The notes under the pieces were generated by a model. That model was not told the origin of the DNA and did no database searches. It saw only the letters and a program-made list of their open reading frames with translations. DNA of 64,000 bases from Prochlorococcus marinus str. MIT 0919 (GTDB lineage Bacteria > Cyanobacteriota > Cyanobacteriia > PCC-6307 > Cyanobiaceae): contig NZ_CP114779.1 in NCBI RefSeq assembly GCF_027359375.1, forward strand, positions 124,001 to 188,000, in the 5' to 3' direction. Made by a program: the position numbers and the translations under genes. Below, one piece after another: positions 55,453-64,000 of the stretch; within the stretch, counting starts at the first letter, position 1; each line of letters opens with the position of its first letter.

Positions 55453-55489
55453 CGAAGTCCCTTTTGGCTGTTGTACCGATTAGTGATTT

Positions 55490-56719
55490 ATGACTCCAAA
55501 TTCATCCACAACTTTGACAGACGTAACCTCACGTCGTTACAGCACACAAATTCTTAGACGTAAGACAAGGACAGTAATGGTTGGTGGAATAGCAATAGGA
55601 AGTGACCATCCAGTTTGCGTTCAGTCAATGATCAATGAAGATACACTGGATGTTGAAGGATCTACAGCAGCTATTCGTAGATTGCATGAAATAGGATGTG
55701 AAATAGTTCGCTTAACAGTACCTTCTCTATCTCATGCAAAAGCAGTTGGAGAAATTAAAGAGAAATTAGAAAGAACTTATCAATCAGTACCCCTTGTAGC
55801 AGATGTTCATCACAATGGTATGAAAATAGCTTTGGAAGTTGCAAAGCATGTCGACAAGGTAAGAATCAATCCAGGCCTATTTGTTTTTGAAAGACCAGAT
55901 CCAAATAGAACTGAATTTTCTAAAGATGAAATAAATGGAATCAAAGACAAAATAGTAAAAAATTTCAAACCTATTGTTGATACTTTAAAATCTCAAAATA
56001 AAGCTCTACGCATAGGTGTAAACCATGGGTCATTAGCAGAAAGAATGTTATTTGCTTATGGAGATACCCCTTTGGGGATGGTTGAATCTGCAATGGAATT
56101 TGTTCGAATCTGTGATTCATTAGATTTTCATAATATTGTTATTTCAATGAAAGCTTCTAGGCCTCCAGTTATGCTTGCTGCTTATAGAATGATGGCAGAT
56201 ACTTTAGATAAAGAAGGTTATAGCTATCCACTTCACCTAGGAGTAACAGAGGCTGGAGATGGAGATTATGGTCGAATTAAAAGCACAGTTGGAATAGGAA
56301 CACTTTTGTCTGAAGGAATAGGCGATACGATAAGAGTCTCGCTAACAGAGGCTCCCGAGAAAGAAATACCTGTTGCATATTCAATCTTGCAGACAGTAGG
56401 TTTAAGAAAAACTATGGTTGAATATATAAGCTGCCCTAGTTGTGGTAGAACTCTATTTAACCTAGAAGAAGTAGTAGCAAAAGTAAGAGATGCAACATCA
56501 CATTTAACAGGTTTAGACATAGCAGTCATGGGTTGTATTGTTAATGGACCTGGAGAAATGGCAGATGCTGATTATGGATATGTTGGCAAAGGTAAGGGTG
56601 TTATAGCTCTTTATAGAGGTAGAGATGAGATCAAGAAAGTTCCAGAAGAAGATGGCGTTAATGAACTTGTGAATTTAATTAAACAAGATGGTAAATGGTT
56701 TGAACCAAAACAATCATGA
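55490..56719 (+). CDS. ispG: 4-hydroxy-3-methylbut-2-enyl diphosphate synthase
   Basis: IspG (GcpE) performs the next-to-last step of the MEP isoprenoid pathway. Motifs: [21 protein letters not shown] near residue 30, [38 protein letters not shown], and the cluster cysteines in [11 protein letters not shown] and [17 protein letters not shown]. Cyanobacterial type with a 409-aa length. The end overlaps ctpA by 4 bases (ATGA), so they are translated in tandem. Confidence 0.94.
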   Translation: MTPNSSTTLTDVTSRRYSTQILRRKTRTVMVGGIAIGSDHPVCVQSMINEDTLDVEGSTAAIRRLHEIGCEIVRLTVPSLSHAKAVGEIKEKLERTYQSVPLVADVHHNGMKIALEVAKHVDKVRINPGLFVFERPDPNRTEFSKDEINGIKDKIVKNFKPIVDTLKSQNKALRIGVNHGSLAERMLFAYGDTPLGMVESAMEFVRICDSLDFHNIVISMKASRPPVMLAAYRMMADTLDKEGYSYPLHLGVTEAGDGDYGRIKSTVGIGTLLSEGIGDTIRVSLTEAPEKEIPVAYSILQTVGLRKTMVEYISCPSCGRTLFNLEEVVAKVRDATSHLTGLDIAVMGCIVNGPGEMADADYGYVGKGKGVIALYRGRDEIKKVPEEDGVNELVNLIKQDGKWFEPKQS

Positions 56720-58068
56720 AACTTAAATTAGATACAAACTTGCTATATAATTGTTTTAATTCTAGGGCTAGAAGAGAATTAGCTAGAGCCTTATTTATTT
56801 TCATAATAGTTGTATCTCCAGTCTCGGCTTTGCCTGAAAAGTCATCTTTAACTATTAGAGATAGTCCTAAAGAAGTTATAGATCAAGTTTGGCAAATTAT
56901 TTATAGAGATTTTTTAGACTCTTCAGGAGCATATACAGAAAAGGAATGGTTAGGTATTAGGAAAAAACTTCTATCAAACACATATTTTGACTCTTCAGAA
57001 GCTCATCAAGTAATAAAAGATACTCTGTTAACCTTGCAAGACCCTTATACCCGTTTTTTAGACCCTGCAGATTATAAAGAAATGAGAATAGATACATCAG
57101 GTGAATTAATGGGAATTGGTATACAACTTTCCTTAAATGAAAAGACAAATAAGCTTGTAATAGTTTCCCCAATAGAGGATACGCCTGCATACAATGCAGG
57201 TATTCAACCTAATGACATAATCATATCTATCGATGATAATAATACTGAAGGAATGGGAATTGAAGATGCCGTTAAATTAATTCGTGGGGAAAAAGGTACA
57301 ACTGTTTCATTGGGAATTCTTAGAGGCGAAAAATATATTAAACTCTCTTTAGTAAGATCAAGGATAGAGATTCGATCAGTTATTAGTCGAATTAACTCGA
57401 CTAGTATTGGTGCAAAGGTTGGTTATATACGCTTGAAACAATTTAGTGCTAATGCTGCAAAAGAAATGAGGGTAGCAATTGGCAAATTGGAATCTGCTAA
57501 TTCCGATGGATATATATTAGATTTGCGTGGTAATCCAGGAGGTCTTTTAGAATCAAGTATAGATATTTCTAGGCAATGGTTAGATAAAGGAATAATAGTT
57601 AGCACTCAAACTAGAAATGGAATAAAGGATGTAAGACGTGCTAATGGAAATGCTTTAACAGGAAAACCTCTTGTAGTATTAGTTAACCAAGGCTCTGCAA
57701 GTGCTAGTGAAATTTTGTCAGGAGCAATTCAAGATAATCAACGAGGGATACTTGTAGGGTCTAAAACTTTTGGCAAAGGATTAGTTCAATCTGTAAGACC
57801 CTTGGTAGACGGATCTGGTATTACTGTAACTGTTGCAAAATACTTAACACCTAAAGGCACAGATATTAATAAAAATGGAATAAAACCTGATATAGAAGTT
57901 ACCCTTAATATCAAAAATAATAATCCCTTAACTAGTTCTGATTTGGGAACCCCGAAAGATAATCAGTATGTTGTTGCTGAAAATGAATTGGTTAGAATAT
58001 TATCAAAGGCAATTGATACAACTTATCTTCCAACTAATTCCAATTTAAAGTATGCTTTATCTTATTGA
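56716..58068 (+). CDS. ctpA: carboxyl-terminal processing protease (CtpA family)
   Basis: 450 aa. A signal anchor near residues 22-42 leads to a PDZ domain ([20 protein letters not shown], about 130-215) and the S41 protease domain with catalytic Ser in [19 protein letters not shown] and Lys in [11 protein letters not shown]. It cleaves lumenal protein C-termini; in cyanobacteria a CtpA processes the D1 precursor. The paralogue and substrate are not certain. ATG overlaps the ispG stop. Confidence 0.88.
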   Translation: MKLKLDTNLLYNCFNSRARRELARALFIFIIVVSPVSALPEKSSLTIRDSPKEVIDQVWQIIYRDFLDSSGAYTEKEWLGIRKKLLSNTYFDSSEAHQVIKDTLLTLQDPYTRFLDPADYKEMRIDTSGELMGIGIQLSLNEKTNKLVIVSPIEDTPAYNAGIQPNDIIISIDDNNTEGMGIEDAVKLIRGEKGTTVSLGILRGEKYIKLSLVRSRIEIRSVISRINSTSIGAKVGYIRLKQFSANAAKEMRVAIGKLESANSDGYILDLRGNPGGLLESSIDISRQWLDKGIIVSTQTRNGIKDVRRANGNALTGKPLVVLVNQGSASASEILSGAIQDNQRGILVGSKTFGKGLVQSVRPLVDGSGITVTVAKYLTPKGTDINKNGIKPDIEVTLNIKNNNPLTSSDLGTPKDNQYVVAENELVRILSKAIDTTYLPTNSNLKYALSY

Positions 58069-58076
58069 GGTTGAAA

Positions 58077-58643
58077 TTATTTGTCTATCCTCATATATCC
58101 ATACCAATCTGGAATCATTTCTTGATCTCTGTTTAGTTCATCTCGAATAAGTGATACTTCCCAGTTTATCTCTTCTTCTAGTATACAATCGTTAGCTTTT
58201 ATTTGTTGCACAAGCTTGACATTATCAATATGACCAATCTCTTTATCTTTTAATAATTTGATTTTAGCCTTTTTCCTTGCATCAATACCTGATCTTGCGA
58301 CTACAAAATTAAATGAATGCCTCTCATTTAATTCTTTTGAATTATAACTTCCTATATTAACAAACCATAATTTATTACTTCTATCTTTGTCATCTTCAAT
58401 GCCTTCAAAGTTAACTCTTTCTGTTAATTTAACTAGAAAGCCATCTATGTACTTGATCTTAATAAAGCTATCAATATGTAAACCTTTAAGAGTGCCAAAC
58501 CATTGACTTTTCAACTGATTAAAAGTCTCTCTAATATTTATACCAACTACCCATCTTGCATCATGCACCTCTGTATTAGAATTTTTATGTTTACCTCCTA
58601 AGACAACTAAGAAAAGAGACTGCTCAAGATCAGAAATTCCCAT
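58077..58643 (-). CDS. DUF1543 family protein
   Basis: 188 aa. LFLVVLGGKHKNSNTEVHDARWVVGI, then QWFGTLKGLHIDSFIKI and IDGFLVKL match the DUF1543 family. Function unknown. ATG start; lies 14 bases downstream of nadA and is likely co-transcribed with it; converges with ctpA. Confidence 0.7.
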   Translation of the reverse strand: MGISDLEQSLFLVVLGGKHKNSNTEVHDARWVVGINIRETFNQLKSQWFGTLKGLHIDSFIKIKYIDGFLVKLTERVNFEGIEDDKDRSNKLWFVNIGSYNSKELNERHSFNFVVARSGIDARKKAKIKLLKDKEIGHIDNVKLVQQIKANDCILEEEINWEVSLIRDELNRDQEMIPDWYGYMRIDK

Positions 58644-58657
58644 TTTTTAATTACTTC

Positions 58658-59575
58658 TTACTTGCTCATTTCCAACATCTTCTGAATAGGTTTATATGCC
58701 TTTAGCCTTGTATTTTCATCCATTTCAATACTTGGTTCCAAATTTTCTAGACAAGTTATTAATTTCTCAATATTGTTCAGTCTCATATAAGGACATTCAT
58801 TGCAACTACAACCGTCTATACTAGGACCTTCTATAAATAACTTTGTGGGCTCTTTTATTCTCATCTGGTGCAGAATGCCAGGTTCTGTTAAAACTATGAA
58901 TTCCTGATTATTACTTTTCTGGACGTATTCTAGTAGTTTACTTGTTGACCCAATAAAATTAGATAAATCTAACAGATTTTGCTCGCATTCTGGGTGTGAA
59001 ATAATTTCTGAATTGGGATATTTTAATTGTAATTTAATAACCTCCTCCTCACTAAATGTTTCATGAACTATGCATGAACCATTCCATAAAGTCATTTCTC
59101 TACCACATTGCTTCTCAACCCACCTACCTAGGTTCTTATCTGGAGCAAATAATATATCTACATCTTTAGGAATTTGATTTACTAGGTCAACAGCATTGCT
59201 ACTTGTACATATTAAATCGCTTTGAGCTTTTATAGCTGCGGAACAGTTTATATAGCTAATTACGAAGTGATCTTTATATCTTTCCCGAAAGGCCTTAAAT
59301 GCATTCTCTTCACAGTCATCTGCTAGAGAACATCCAGCATCCATATCTGGTATTAAAACTATTTTCTCTGGGCATAATATTTTTGCTGTTTCAGCCATGA
59401 AATGAACACCACAAAAGACAATCACATCCGCATTTGTTTTCGATGCTTTTCTTGAGAGTTCAAGTGAGTCTCCAATGAAATGAGCAATATCTTGTATCTC
59501 CTCATTTTGGTAGTAGTGAGCAAGAATTAGAGCGTTTTTTTCTTCACAAAGGCGCACAACTTTTTCCCTTAACAC
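58658..59575 (-). CDS. nadA: quinolinate synthase A
   Basis: NadA makes quinolinate for NAD synthesis and needs a 4Fe-4S cluster. Motifs: ALILAHYYQNEEIQDIAHFIGDSLELSR, FCGVHFMAETAKIL, MDAGCSLADDC, and C in CNECPYMRLN. The first canonical start is GTG at 59575, but homologous-looking sequence (TDTPTHLSREVLREKV) continues upstream in frame with no ATG, GTG or TTG before a stop near 59672. The true start may be non-canonical. Length from GTG is 305 aa. Confidence 0.9.
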   Translation of the reverse strand: MLREKVVRLCEEKNALILAHYYQNEEIQDIAHFIGDSLELSRKASKTNADVIVFCGVHFMAETAKILCPEKIVLIPDMDAGCSLADDCEENAFKAFRERYKDHFVISYINCSAAIKAQSDLICTSSNAVDLVNQIPKDVDILFAPDKNLGRWVEKQCGREMTLWNGSCIVHETFSEEEVIKLQLKYPNSEIISHPECEQNLLDLSNFIGSTSKLLEYVQKSNNQEFIVLTEPGILHQMRIKEPTKLFIEGPSIDGCSCNECPYMRLNNIEKLITCLENLEPSIEMDENTRLKAYKPIQKMLEMSK

Positions 59576-59681
59576 TTCCCTCGATAAGTGAGTCGGAGTA
59601 TCCGTCTTTTGGAGAGCTTTCTCTAAATACAGAGTCTTTGAGCAATTTGGGGCAGTATAATAGCTTGTTAGCTAAGAAGTT

Positions 59682-60531
59682 TTGTCAGTAATTAATCTCG
59701 CAATTGCTGGAGATCTTCATGGGGCCTGGGGAGATGATGATCGTGAACTTCTGCTAAAGGTTAATCCGGATGCAATTCTTTTTGTAGGAGATCTTGGAGA
59801 GGGTGATTTCAGGTTAGTTAAGTCAATAAGCAAACCTGCCACTACCTTCGGCTGTAATGCTTGGTAATCACGATAGAGGGGCTGATGCTTCTGGTGATCA
59901 ATTGCAGTCTCAATTGGCAATTTTGGGAGATAGTAATTGTTCATGGAGATTACGAGATTGGGATTATCCACCTATATCTGTAGTAGGAGGCCGTCCTTGT
60001 AGTCCAGGAGGCGGCTACTTTTTGACAACCCAGGTCAAAGGAGTCTTTGGACCAGTTTCATTGGAAGAATCAGCAATAAGGATTTTCCAAGCGTCTCAAA
60101 ATGCATCCAAATCAATTCCTTTAATTCTGTTGGCTCATTCAGGTCCTAGCGGGTTGGGTTCTGAGGCTTTTAGTATTTGTGGAAGAGATTGGAAAAATCC
60201 CTCATTAGATTGGGGTGATAAAGATTTGGCTATGGCTATAGATCTAATTCGTAAAGAAAGAAGTATTGACCTTGTTGTCTTTGGCCATATGCATCACAAA
60301 TTAAGATTGGGCAAAGGTTATAGGCAAACTTACTATCGAGATAGTTTAGGTACGATTTATTTAAATGCAGCATCTGTTCCTAGAAAGGGTATAGATGAAT
60401 CTGGCGAATTGCTTTCTCATTTTTCATGGGTGCAATTCTTAGATGGCCAAATAGCTCATGCTTCTCATAGGTGGTATCGAAAAGATGCTTCTATTGCGTA
60501 TCAAGAAACTTTGCTCAATACTGCACTTTGA
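59682..60531 (+). pseudogene. metallophosphoesterase (TIGR04168-like) interrupted by a frameshift
   Basis: Two overlapping frames together form one protein. The first (59682-59867) has LAIAGDLHGAWGDDDRELLL and ILFVGDLGEGDFRLVKSISK (metal motifs GDLH, GDLG). The second frame, entered after about 59835, has AVMLGNHDRGA, LILLAHSGPSGL, and VFGHMHHKL (GNHD, AHSGP, GHMH). Removing one C from CC at 59835-59836 would join them seamlessly (SISK-LPLPSAVMLGNHD). The joined protein is about 282 aa. Alternatives: sequencing error, recent mutation or programmed frameshift. The second frame has an internal ATG at 59857 that would give a useless truncated product. Confidence 0.85.
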
Positions 60532-60553
60532 AGTATTGGATCTGTTGTTTTTA

Positions 60554-61348
60554 TTATGTATTGAAATCCTTGGCTAAAGTGTTTCTAGCAAACCAATATC
60601 CTGCAATACTGGACCCTAGAAATGCCATTACATTTCTCAATAGTGGAAGGATGTCATTGGTTCTAGTTATTACTGGAGTGATTCCAAATACACCAAAAAG
60701 TATTATCCATAAAGGTGATATTAATAGTAGCCATCTCCATGCAATAAATTCATTCTCTTTACGTGGTGAGGATGCAATCCCAGCAATGATTCCACCTAGT
60801 ATTGAGGTAGATAAGGTCCAAAGCCATTGCTCTTTAGGAAGTCCAGGTACGACTTGACAACCACCTCGATCAAGACAAAGCTCAACAGATTTGATTGCAT
60901 CAATTATTGCGCCTCCTTCCCCATAATCTCTTACGTAAAATTGGTTGCCAAAGCGTGTTTGTAGTTCAACCCAGAATAGTCTTGGCATAAGAGCAAAATA
61001 AGCTTCTCCAACATTGAAGTTAAGCAAATTACCACCTCTTGGATCAGCAACGACAAGAAGAGTCCTTTCGTCAAGTCCCCAAAAATCTTTAATAGCCGAG
61101 CCAGGTGTATTTTCATATTGAGTAAGGACTTTTATTTTCCACCCGGTATTTGATTCGTAGTTGATTAATGATTCCTCTAAATCAGCAACCTGGTTCTTAT
61201 TGAAGGATTTTGCTAAGTCAATTACAGGAGTTTCATGGTCTGGTAGTAGATCAGGGTTGTTATATGCAAAAACCGGATCAGTTAGTATTAATGAAAATAT
61301 GAAGTAGAAAATACTTGAAATTACAACTAGTTTAGAAAAAATTTTCAT
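60554..61348 (-). CDS. psb32: Psb32-like TPM-domain protein
   Basis: 264 aa. Signal peptide (VVISSIFYFIFSLILTDPVFA), then a TPM domain: VIDLAKSFNKNQVADLEESL, YENTPGSAIKDFWGLDERTLLVVAD, GNLLNFNVGEAYF. One or two helices at the C-terminus (SLGGIIAGIAS, LLLISPLWIILFGVFGI). Psb32 proteins aid photosystem II repair under light stress; assignment is by family and thylakoid-type architecture. Confidence 0.8.
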   Translation of the reverse strand: MKIFSKLVVISSIFYFIFSLILTDPVFAYNNPDLLPDHETPVIDLAKSFNKNQVADLEESLINYESNTGWKIKVLTQYENTPGSAIKDFWGLDERTLLVVADPRGGNLLNFNVGEAYFALMPRLFWVELQTRFGNQFYVRDYGEGGAIIDAIKSVELCLDRGGCQVVPGLPKEQWLWTLSTSILGGIIAGIASSPRKENEFIAWRWLLLISPLWIILFGVFGITPVITRTNDILPLLRNVMAFLGSSIAGYWFARNTLAKDFNT

Positions 61349-61378
61349 GGGTATCTTTAATTATTTTTATTGTCTTGA

Positions 61379-62587
61379 ATGGATTGCATGATTGAGAAAT
61401 GTCCTGACTGGTTGGTTGACCGCTTTAAGGAAGCTGGCGGAGTACTTACTTTTTTTGATTTTATGGACTTAGCTCTTAATGATAGTGATCATGGAGCTTA
61501 CTCGCGGGGAACCATTTCTATTGGGAAAAAAGGAGATTTTGTGACATCTCCAAGTTTATCCCCAGATTTTGCAGAATTTATTGCTATCCAGCTAATTGAA
61601 TGGTTTGAGCAACTCCAAAATACAAAGCAAACATCAGATAAATTGACCTTAATAGATGCTGGGGCAGGAGAAGGGGATCTTACATTGGGCTTGATTTCTG
61701 CATTTAGGAAACTTTCACCTTCTCTTATCTCTCATATTGAATTTATTTTAATTGAGATAAATGAGGCTATGAAAAAGCGCCAGCAATTAAAATTACAGTC
61801 TATAAATGATGTGTCTATTAATTGGAAAACATTAGAAGAATTATCTAACAACCGTATTAATGGAGTGTTAATTGCTCATGAACTGCTTGATACCTTCCCT
61901 GTTGAAAGGATTATTTTAAGAAAAGATAAAGTCTTTCAACAAGGCCTAAAATTGATCGAGAAAGGTAATAAATATTACTATGACTACACTGATTTAGATT
62001 TACCTCCAATGCTCATTGAATTTTTAGATCAATTAACATTAGAGATTGGATTTAGTATTCCTCCTGAGGGTGCAGAGGAGGGCTGGTCCACTGAGCTTCA
62101 TACAGGCTATGAAAATTGGTTTAGCAATTTGGCTAGTATCTTTAATCATGGAATAATCTTAGTTATTGATTATGCACTTGAGTCAAGCCGCTATTATAAT
62201 CCAATAAGGAATTCAGGCACTATTATTTCATATAAGAATCAAATAGCCTCTTCAAATATACTCAATGACCCAGGAGAATGTGATATCACTTCTCATTTAT
62301 GTATTGAATCTATGCAATTACAAGCATCAAGAAATAATTGGAAATCTTGTGGATTTTTAAAACAAGGGGAAGCACTTCTCGCATTAGGTTTGGCAGAGAA
62401 AATAAGTGAACTTAGCTTTTTAGAATCTAACCAACTGGGGAATGCTTTAATAAAAAGAGAAGCACTTTTAAGACTTGTAGACCCTAGATGCTTAGGCAAT
62501 TTTAAATGGCATGTATTTGAGTTCAATAAAGCAAACGTAGAAGAAGAGTCTTCTCTCAAAACCAAATTTTTAAACGACCCAAAATGA
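61379..62587 (+). CDS. MidA/NDUFAF7-family SAM methyltransferase
   Basis: 402 aa. GAYSRGTISIGKKGDFVTSPSLSPDF is the DUF185 N-terminal signature; LIDAGAGEGDLTLGLI is the SAM motif; NGVLIAHELLDTFPVERI and VLVIDYAL-like segments follow. Human NDUFAF7 methylates an arginine of complex I; a cyanobacterial target (NDH-1) is inference. Convergent with aroB with a 1-base gap. Confidence 0.85.
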   Translation: MDCMIEKCPDWLVDRFKEAGGVLTFFDFMDLALNDSDHGAYSRGTISIGKKGDFVTSPSLSPDFAEFIAIQLIEWFEQLQNTKQTSDKLTLIDAGAGEGDLTLGLISAFRKLSPSLISHIEFILIEINEAMKKRQQLKLQSINDVSINWKTLEELSNNRINGVLIAHELLDTFPVERIILRKDKVFQQGLKLIEKGNKYYYDYTDLDLPPMLIEFLDQLTLEIGFSIPPEGAEEGWSTELHTGYENWFSNLASIFNHGIILVIDYALESSRYYNPIRNSGTIISYKNQIASSNILNDPGECDITSHLCIESMQLQASRNNWKSCGFLKQGEALLALGLAEKISELSFLESNQLGNALIKREALLRLVDPRCLGNFKWHVFEFNKANVEEESSLKTKFLNDPK

Positions 62588-62588
62588 T

Positions 62589-63701
62589 TTAAGCTTGTTT
62601 TAGTTTTGATAAACATTCTTTTATTTCATCTTCACTGAAGTCACTATAAATATTTACTTGACCAATTTTAGTAGGAAGAATAAAACGAACTCCACCATCT
62701 TTTACTTTTTTATCGCTTTTTAATGATCTAATGACATTTGCTAAATTCATCTCTGGCCAAACTGTTGGGAGACCTGCTCTCTTCAGCACGTGCTCTTGTC
62801 GTTGATAATCTTTCTTGCTCCATAGACCTCTTTCAAGAGCAAGTGCACCGGCTGTTACCATTCCTATCGATACAGCCTCTCCATGAAGCCATACTCCATA
62901 ACCACATAACGCTTCTATTACATGACCAAAAGTATGTCCATAATTTAATATTGCTCTAATTCCACTTTCAAATTCATCTTTAACAATGATATCTATTTTG
63001 GATCGCACTGATCTATTTAGTACTTCTAATAAATTAGCGTCACTAATATTTGATAATTTAGTCAAGTCAGGAATCTTCTCTAAGTTGTTAAATAATACTT
63101 CATCCCCAATAATTGCATATTTAATAACTTCTGCCATGCCTGCTCTAAACTCACGTTCAGGCAGAGTCTTTAATACATTTGGATCTATTAAAACTAGCTT
63201 TGGTTGGTGGAAAGAACCTATTAGATTCTTACCTTTTGTATGATTTACACCTGTTTTACCTCCGATTGATGCGTCAACCATAGCTAGCAATGTGGTAGGG
63301 ACTTGAATAAAATCAATACCACGCAGCCATGTGGCAGCAGCAAAGCCTGTCATGTCACCTATGACTCCTCCTCCAAAGGCAATCATTAGAGAACTTCTTT
63401 CTAGCCTTTTCTCAAATGCGACGTCATGAATTTGTTCTATTGCTCTAAGGTTTTTTTTGTCTTCCCCTGCTTCAATTACAAGCAAATGAGCTTCATAGCC
63501 ACTGTCTCTTAGGTTTTTAATAAACAATTCTCCATAAGGATTCGCCACATCTGGATTGCTTACTACAAGAACTTTTGTTTTCTCCTTGATTTTTAACTTT
63601 ATAAGTTCAGCACCTATCTTCTTTAGGCTTTCTCTTCCAATCACAACCTCGTATGGATTGCGTTCTAATTTGACGTTAATACGAATAGTATTTTGATTCA
63701 C
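62589..63701 (-). CDS. aroB: 3-dehydroquinate synthase
   Basis: 370 aa. Second step of the shikimate pathway, NAD- and Zn-dependent. Motifs: [60 protein letters not shown] (zinc His) and HGEAVSIGM. Length normal. Feeds aromatic amino acid, quinone and folate synthesis. ATG start. A short divergent gap separates it from the purK-like gene. Confidence 0.93.
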   Translation of the reverse strand: MNQNTIRINVKLERNPYEVVIGRESLKKIGAELIKLKIKEKTKVLVVSNPDVANPYGELFIKNLRDSGYEAHLLVIEAGEDKKNLRAIEQIHDVAFEKRLERSSLMIAFGGGVIGDMTGFAAATWLRGIDFIQVPTTLLAMVDASIGGKTGVNHTKGKNLIGSFHQPKLVLIDPNVLKTLPEREFRAGMAEVIKYAIIGDEVLFNNLEKIPDLTKLSNISDANLLEVLNRSVRSKIDIIVKDEFESGIRAILNYGHTFGHVIEALCGYGVWLHGEAVSIGMVTAGALALERGLWSKKDYQRQEHVLKRAGLPTVWPEMNLANVIRSLKSDKKVKDGGVRFILPTKIGQVNIYSDFSEDEIKECLSKLKQA

Positions 63702-63768
63702 AATATTAGAGATGATTTTTAAGGTTGATCGCCTAACTTCTTTAGGCTGAGTTGTTTAATTTGGATGT

Positions 63769-64000
63769 ATGAAAAATGATTCATTGACTAGTAATAGCAA
63801 TTCATGCCAGAAGATTGGTGTTGTAGGAGGTGGTCAGCTAGCACAAATGCTTGCAAAAGCTGCTGCACAAAGGAACATCAAGTTAATTGTACAAACAGGT
63901 TCAAGAACTGACCCTGCAGTTTCTTATGCTAATGGATTAGTTCTTGCTGATATTAGTGATATTAATGGAACTCGAGATTTGGCAAGCAAATGTAGATGTA
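63769..64000 (+). CDS. purK: PurK-like ATP-grasp protein (partial)
   Basis: Runs off the right edge after about 77 codons. The first residues (KIGVVGGGQLAQMLAKAAA) are the nucleotide-binding Rossmann-like entry of PurK (5-(carboxyamino)imidazole ribonucleotide synthase, purine synthesis). The ATP-grasp domain lies beyond the window. ATG at 63769. Confidence 0.75.
   Translation, partial: MKNDSLTSNSNSCQKIGVVGGGQLAQMLAKAAAQRNIKLIVQTGSRTDPAVSYANGLVLADISDINGTRDLASKCRC

Overview
The window is 64 kb of AT-rich, densely packed cyanobacterial chromosome and almost certainly comes from Prochlorococcus. The main reasons are a Pcb-type (divinyl) chlorophyll a/b antenna gene, a lycopene cyclase of the CrtL family, GUN4, a CPP1-like chaperone, Psb32, a vitamin B12-dependent class II ribonucleotide reductase, many short picocyanobacterial hypothetical proteins, and frequent GTG/TTG starts with few Shine-Dalgarno sites. 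The strain cannot be fixed from sequence alone; a low-light-adapted ecotype is my inference. No phage, insertion sequence, CRISPR array or rRNA operon is visible. There is one tRNA gene, tRNA-Ser(UGA).

Layout: 1-5.5 kb holds a partial tRNA 2-selenouridine synthase, GUN4, an RsbW-like anti-sigma kinase, a DUF1350 protein, a DEDDh exonuclease and hisS. From 5.5 to 7.3 kb coding density is low, with tiny ORFs, strong hairpins and a possible ncRNA, ending at the pcb antenna gene with a clear terminator. From 8.5 to 17 kb come a GltS-type transporter, a GST-like protein, a GIY-YIG-like membrane protein, an SDR plus lycopene cyclase pair, an SDR resembling light-dependent protochlorophyllide reductase, an MscS channel and an isochorismatase-like hydrolase. 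From 17 to 23.7 kb come a Fur-family regulator, a radical-SAM ArsS protein, and a GgpP/StpA phosphatase divergent from an unrecognised 506-aa protein and a NahK-like kinase. From 23.7 to 31.1 kb are metY-metA (methionine synthesis), an AlkB dioxygenase, an FAD-linked oxidase plus SulP transporter pair, and a CbiX chelatase with a long His-Asp repeat.

From 31.2 to 39.5 kb there are mostly small conserved hypotheticals, a GMC oxidoreductase, a lumenal pentapeptide-repeat protein, an NmrA-like reductase, a lone glycosyltransferase and the tRNA. From 39.5 to 49.3 kb are nrdJ, prfC, a CPP1-like protein, hslO, an ABC ATPase, DUF3531, rsmE and a DUF92/VTE6-like protein. From 49.3 to 54.4 kb lies a five-gene minus-strand cluster: aminotransferase, phnD, phnC, a fused double-length phnE, and a GDSL hydrolase. 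The right end carries a UDG family 4-like protein lacking most iron-sulfur ligands, ispG-ctpA, DUF1543, nadA, a frameshifted metallophosphoesterase, psb32, a MidA-like methyltransferase, aroB and the start of a purK-like gene.

Pigment synthesis is a theme. GUN4, the LPOR-like SDR, the CPP1-like protein, lycopene cyclase, IspG, the DUF92 phytyl-phosphate kinase candidate and Pcb all bear on chlorophyll, carotenoid or tocopherol supply. I saw no clear-cut new multi-gene system. The most unusual items are the frameshifted phosphoesterase, the orphan GgpP locus, the LPOR-like SDR without the pigment-site Cys, the cluster-less UDG, the GIY-YIG membrane fusion, and several strong unexplained hairpins.
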